Positions 60,892-64,000 of a DNA stretch of 64,000 bases are shown here, piece after piece. The number at the start of each line of letters is the position of its first letter. Position 1 is the stretch's first letter. The notes under the pieces were generated by a model, which saw only the letters and a program-made list of their open reading frames with translations, had not been told where the DNA came from and did no database searches. The translations under genes were made by a program, and so were the position numbers. The stretch is from Roseivirga seohaensis (GTDB lineage Bacteria; Bacteroidota; Bacteroidia; Cytophagales; Cyclobacteriaceae). The stretch spans positions 124,001 through 188,000 of the forward strand of contig NZ_LRPB01000002.1 of the NCBI RefSeq assembly GCF_001592945.1, read 5' to 3'.

Positions 60892-62457
60892 ATGGCAGAA
60901 TCTTATATGTTCGAAATTCCTAAGCATCACAAATCGATCATTAAAGTGATTGGAGTTGGTGGCGGAGGAAGCAACGCAGTAAACCACATGTATAATCAGG
61001 GGATTAAGGATGTGGAATTTATCGTTTGTAACACCGATGCACAAGCATTGAAAAGCAGTCCTATTCCAAATAGGTTGCAAATTGGTATTGGTCTAACCGA
61101 AGGTCTTGGTGCTGGAGCCAGCCCTGAAGTGGGTAAAAATGCCGCTTTAGAAAGCAAAGAGGACATCCGTCAAATGCTGGGTGACGATACCAAAATGGTG
61201 TTTATCACTGCTGGAATGGGTGGAGGTACCGGAACAGGTGCAGCTCCAATTATTGCCAAAATTGCACGCGACATGGACCTACTTACCGTAGGTATTGTTA
61301 CGGCTCCTTTTGGTTTTGAAGGAAGAAAGAAAATGAATGCGGCTAATGAAGGTATTGCTGCATTAAAGGAAAATTGTGATACTGTTTTGGTGATCCTCAA
61401 CGATAAACTGAGAGAAATCCACGGTAACCTACCAATCAGTAAGGCATTTGCCGAAGCTGATAACATTTTAACTACGGCTGCCAAAGGAATTGCCGAAATC
61501 ATTACCGTTCCGGGGTATGTAAATGTCGATTTTATGGACGTTCAAACCGTAATGAAAGGCGCAGGTGCTGCGGTGATGGGTTCTGCTTCTGCCGAAGGCG
61601 AAGGAAGAGCACTAAGAGCTGCAGAAATGGCCATCTCTTCTCCATTATTGAATAGCCAAGATATTTTGGGTGCTAAGAAAATCTTGCTTTCTATTATTTC
61701 TGGTGAAGAAGCCGAACTTCAAATGGATGAGCTTACTGAAATCACTGAGTACATCCAAGACAAAGCAGGTGACGATGCTGAGGTAATCTTTGGTCACGGT
61801 ATTGATGTTGATCATGGACAAAGCATTAGCGTAACCGTTATAGCAACGGGCTTCGAAACTCCATTAGTGGAAGCTAGACCTACTACTAAAAAAACGGTGA
61901 TTGATTTAGAGAGTAATCAGCCAATTGAACGAAATGTTGAAAAACCATCTTTTGTTCAAAAGCCAACACAGTCATCTTTATTTAGTGCGGGCTTCGAAAA
62001 ACCAGAACCTCGACAAGAAATTGATGAGGTAGAGAATAAAGATGACAGTGATGATGATAACATCACTTCAGGTTATACTTTCTTGTCTAGGTTGGCTCAG
62101 AAATATGATATCGAAGAAGTTGGGCCAGAAGCCAATGATGACCCTGAAATTCGTATGCGAAATGAGCGCATTGAGTTAGATCATGAAGAGCAACGTTATA
62201 AGGATTTCTTGGAAATGAAGCGTAATAAACTTCAGCAACAAGCCAGGCTCAGAGAAGAAAAACTGCGTAGCTCTGGAAATTATCACATTAAAAATGATGA
62301 CATCAAAGAAAAGTTAGAGATTCCTGCTTACCAGCGTAGGCAAGTGAGGTTAAACGATGCACCGCCTTCATCTGAAAGCAATGTGTCGCGCTATAACTTG
62401 AACGATGATGATGAAATTATGGGCAACAATAAATTTCTGCACGACAATGTAGATTGA
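60892..62457 (+). CDS. ftsZ: Cell division GTPase FtsZ
   Basis: The 521-residue tubulin homologue forms the division ring. Motifs are KVIGVGGGGSNAVNHMY (N-terminus), NTDAQAL, the GTP-binding signature GMGGGTGTGAAPIIAKIA, FGFEGRKKMNAA, and NVDFMDVQTVM. A long acidic, low-complexity linker (about 330-480) leads to a C-terminal segment with IPAYQRRQ, the likely FtsA-binding peptide, followed by a Bacteroidota-type tail. A longer frame from 60844 runs through the heptad array and is rejected; the ATG at 60892 gives the family N-terminus. A strong terminator closes the cluster. Confidence 0.97.
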   Translation: MAESYMFEIPKHHKSIIKVIGVGGGGSNAVNHMYNQGIKDVEFIVCNTDAQALKSSPIPNRLQIGIGLTEGLGAGASPEVGKNAALESKEDIRQMLGDDTKMVFITAGMGGGTGTGAAPIIAKIARDMDLLTVGIVTAPFGFEGRKKMNAANEGIAALKENCDTVLVILNDKLREIHGNLPISKAFAEADNILTTAAKGIAEIITVPGYVNVDFMDVQTVMKGAGAAVMGSASAEGEGRALRAAEMAISSPLLNSQDILGAKKILLSIISGEEAELQMDELTEITEYIQDKAGDDAEVIFGHGIDVDHGQSISVTVIATGFETPLVEARPTTKKTVIDLESNQPIERNVEKPSFVQKPTQSSLFSAGFEKPEPRQEIDEVENKDDSDDDNITSGYTFLSRLAQKYDIEEVGPEANDDPEIRMRNERIELDHEEQRYKDFLEMKRNKLQQQARLREEKLRSSGNYHIKNDDIKEKLEIPAYQRRQVRLNDAPPSSESNVSRYNLNDDDEIMGNNKFLHDNVD

Positions 62458-62480
62458 TTAAAATCTTTCACCTAAATACA

Positions 62481-62515
62481 AAAGACGACCTGCTGCCATG
62501 GGTCGTCTTTTTTTT
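62481..62515 (+). terminator. Rho-independent terminator of the dcw cluster
   Basis: Perfect 10-bp stem (AAAGACGACC / GGTCGTCTTT), 10-base loop, then a T tract, starting 23 bases after the ftsZ stop. Confidence 0.92.
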
Positions 62516-62529
62516 GTTACTATCACCAA

Positions 62530-62558
62530 CCCTTGGAGGGTTCAAAAACCTCCAAGGG
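62530..62558. repeat. GGAGG hairpin, unit 1
   Basis: A 10-bp stem (CCCTTGGAGG / CCTCCAAGGG) with an A-rich loop. It is the variant form of the hairpins at 62688, 63116 and 63406 (CTTTTGGAGGG stems); the differing stem bases change in pairs. Confidence 0.65.
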
Positions 62559-62687
62559 ATTTTTAAATAAGTATTGTTGTCAATAACAGCCATCCTGTAG
62601 GTCTCAGCAGCTCAGGTCGCTAGTATACTTTCCTGTGTTACTGAAAAGGATGTTTACAGCATGACTTAGCTTTGTGCTCAACCCCAC

Positions 62688-62717
62688 CTTTTGGAGGGGT
62701 TCAAAACCCTCCAAAAG
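62688..62717. repeat. GGAGGG hairpin, unit 2
   Basis: An 11-bp perfect stem (CTTTTGGAGGG / CCCTCCAAAAG) around GTTCAAAA. Confidence 0.7.
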
Positions 62718-63115
62718 TTTATTGAAATCGTGTGGGCTCGCCATAACATTCACCGTACGCCTCGATATCAGCTTTCCTTTTGCAACTGAAAAAGATGCTT
62801 ACAGCATGACTTAGTTTTGAAGTTAGTGCACAAAACTTTGAGTGCATGTTCGCTAGCTATTAAGTCATCCCGTAGGGATCTTTTTCAGCATTTTAGTTTA
62901 CCTGTTTATTGTAACCTGTGGTATTCTTGTGTTACTGAAAATGATGCTTACAGCATGACTTAACTTTGAATTTAGCACTCATGACTTTGATTGCAGGTCA
63001 GCCAGCTACTAAGTCACCCTGTAAGGGTTTTTTCCCGTAGTGCAAGTCATTAGCTCTGTATCCCGATAATGAAAAGGATGCTTACAGCTTAACTTAACTT
63101 TGAATTTAGCACTAC

Positions 63116-63144
63116 CTTTTGGAGGGTTCAAAACCCTCCAAAAG
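63116..63144. repeat. GGAGGG hairpin, unit 3
   Basis: Same 11-bp stem as unit 2 around TTCAAAA; it is the duplicate of unit 2 in the 427-bp tandem repeat. Confidence 0.7.
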
Positions 63145-63405
63145 TTTATTGAAATCGTATGGGCTCGCCATAACATTCACCGTACGCCTCGATATCAGCT
63201 TTCCTTTTGCAACTGAAAAAGATGCTTACAGCATGACTTAACTTTGGAGTTTGTGCGAGTGAATGAGTTGAGTTGGTAAAGCCTGCTACAAAGTCATCCC
63301 GTAGGGATCTTTTTCAGTATTTTAGTTTGCCTGTTTATTGTAACCTGTTTTTTTGTTACTGAAAATGATGCTTACAGCATGACTTAACTTTGAATTTAGC
63401 ACTAC

Positions 63406-63434
63406 CTTTTGGAGGGTTTCAAACCCTCCAAAAG
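63406..63434. repeat. GGAGGG hairpin, unit 4, next to rnhB
   Basis: Same 11-bp stem around TTTCAAA, four bases beyond the rnhB stop. It could serve rnhB as a terminator-like or mRNA-protecting stem, though no T tract follows on the minus strand. Confidence 0.65.
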
Positions 63435-63438
63435 TTTA

Positions 63439-64000
63439 TCAAAACAACTCCATCTGCTCAGGCAATAACCTAAAAGATTTTCTATGCAAAGGAGTAACAC
63501 CTAAATCTCGAATAGCTTGACGGTGCTTTTTAGTAGGGTAGCCGGCATTACTTTCCCAGCCATACCCGGGGAATTTCAATGCCGCCTCACTCATAATTCT
63601 GTCTCTTTCTACTTTGGCTAAAATGGAAGCCGCAGCAATGGATAAATACTTTCCATCGCCCTTTATAATACACTCATGCGGAATACTCTGATAGACCTTA
63701 AAGCGGTTCCCGTCAATAAGTAATAGTTCGGGCTTGATTTGCAATTGATCAATAGCGCGGTGCATGGCTAAAAATGAGGCGTTCAAAATATTGACTTCAT
63801 CAATTTCCTCTGGACTTACTTCGCAAACCGCCCAAGCCAAGGCTTCGGTTTTGATTTCAATTTCAAGCTGCTCTCTGTGTGCCCTTTTCAGTTGTTTAGA
63901 ATCATTGAGCAGCTTATTCTCGTAATCCGCTGGTAGAATAACGGCCGAGGCCACTACTGGACCCGCAAGAGGGCCACGGCCAGCTTCATCACAACCCGCT
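63439..64000 (-). CDS. rnhB: Ribonuclease HII (5' end outside the window)
   Basis: The visible 187 codons cover most of RNase HII, which cuts RNA in RNA-DNA hybrids and starts ribonucleotide excision. The frame runs to the window edge with [20 protein letters not shown], holding the first catalytic Asp and Glu. [26 protein letters not shown] (further catalytic Asp) and [21 protein letters not shown] follow, then [14 protein letters not shown] at 63954 is only the first start codon inside the window; the true start lies beyond 64000. The 3' end is complete. Confidence 0.95.
   Translation of the reverse strand, partial: AGCDEAGRGPLAGPVVASAVILPADYENKLLNDSKQLKRAHREQLEIEIKTEALAWAVCEVSPEEIDEVNILNASFLAMHRAIDQLQIKPELLLIDGNRFKVYQSIPHECIIKGDGKYLSIAAASILAKVERDRIMSEAALKFPGYGWESNAGYPTKKHRQAIRDLGVTPLHRKSFRLLPEQMELF

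Larger units (their letters stand above)
62640..63386. repeat. Family of 29-bp palindromic units (six forward, three or four reverse)
   Basis: Forward units lie at 62640, 62785, 62934, 63068, 63212 and 63358. They share ACTGAAAA then a hairpin ATGCT-TAC-AGCAT then GACTTA. Reverse units lie at 62861, 63010 and 63290 (a decayed one near 62588). Read on the minus strand their hairpins are ATCCC-TAC-GGGAT and ACCCT-TAC-AGGGT. The loop and flanks are constant while stems change in pairs. Forward and reverse units mostly alternate about 58-78 bases apart, like the mosaic arrangement of REP elements. Confidence 0.75.
62687..63438. repeat. Tandem duplication (~427-bp unit, about 1.7 copies) of a hairpin-rich segment
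   Basis: Sequence from 62687 recurs from 63114 with an offset of 427-429 bases. Matching blocks include the GGAGGG hairpin, a stretch with CTCGCCATAACATTCACCG, and the following palindromic units up to the end of rnhB. The second copy stops short at about 63438. No ORF with coding features is present in the whole 62458-63438 gap. Confidence 0.8.

Noticed and set aside
62588-63434. CRISPR array after ftsZ
   Set aside because: Units alternate in orientation, spacing is uneven, spacers are themselves repeated, and no cas genes are present.

Overview
The window looks like chromosome of a Bacteroidota bacterium of the Cytophagales type (a Roseivirga/Fulvivirga-like genus is my guess, not shown). 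The reasons are: type IX secretion markers (two giant surface proteins ending in the gliding-motility C-terminal sorting domain, and a PorP/SprF-family protein), a fused SecDF, a MraY with the long periplasmic insert common in the phylum, TAnnTTTG promoter elements, lipoproteins of the DUF4221 and 6-bladed propeller types, and modest GC content. I saw no rRNA, tRNA, CRISPR array or prophage.

Layout. 1-1.75 kb: overlapping genes for a RIC-like di-iron protein, RuvX and peptide deformylase. 1.78-2.76 kb: a REP-associated transposase (RAYT) with hairpin repeats arranged as mirror images on its two sides. 2.9-9.5 kb: AGCS amino-acid symporter, RdgB, uridine kinase, a small membrane protein and SecDF. 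9.6-13.8 kb: small membrane proteins, MarR regulator, threonine aldolase, DinB protein, LpxL-like acyltransferase. 14-24.4 kb: lipoproteins, a FtsX-type permease, a TlpA-like thioredoxin gene lying between two direct copies of a ~150-bp inverted-repeat element, HtpG, and two propeller lipoproteins. 24.4-35.5 kb: two T9SS-type giant proteins with a P1 aminopeptidase between them and PorP/SprF facing away from the larger one. 35.5-46.1 kb: M48 protease, BamA/TamA-like outer-membrane protein, GpsA and a PlsB-like acyltransferase (phospholipid entry steps), a BioF-like enzyme, an LpxR-like deacylase, polyprenyl diphosphate synthase and a class III CoA transferase.

46.4-62.5 kb is a complete dcw (division and cell wall) cluster, all on +: mraZ-rsmH-ftsL-ftsI-murE-mraY-murD-ftsW-murG-murC-ftsQ-ftsA-[four-helix-bundle gene]-ftsZ. 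It makes UDP-MurNAc peptides, lipid I/II and the divisome; murF, murB and ddl are not in it. A four-box MraZ operator sits over the promoter. The odd item is an S23/Avd-type four-helix-bundle gene between ftsA and ftsZ, bordered by inverted arrays of four heptanucleotides. The window ends with ~1 kb of structured, partly duplicated hairpin repeats and the partial rnhB.

Genome-wide habits visible here: (i) three envelope genes (BamA-like, LpxR-like, murG) have no ATG/GTG/TTG in frame and appear to start at ATC or ATA; (ii) several genes have a TAnnTTTG element exactly 4 bases before the ATG, suggesting leaderless mRNAs; (iii) short arrays of exactly 7-bp (once 8-bp) period lie just upstream of several genes; (iv) several unrelated palindromic repeat families keep their stems through paired base changes.
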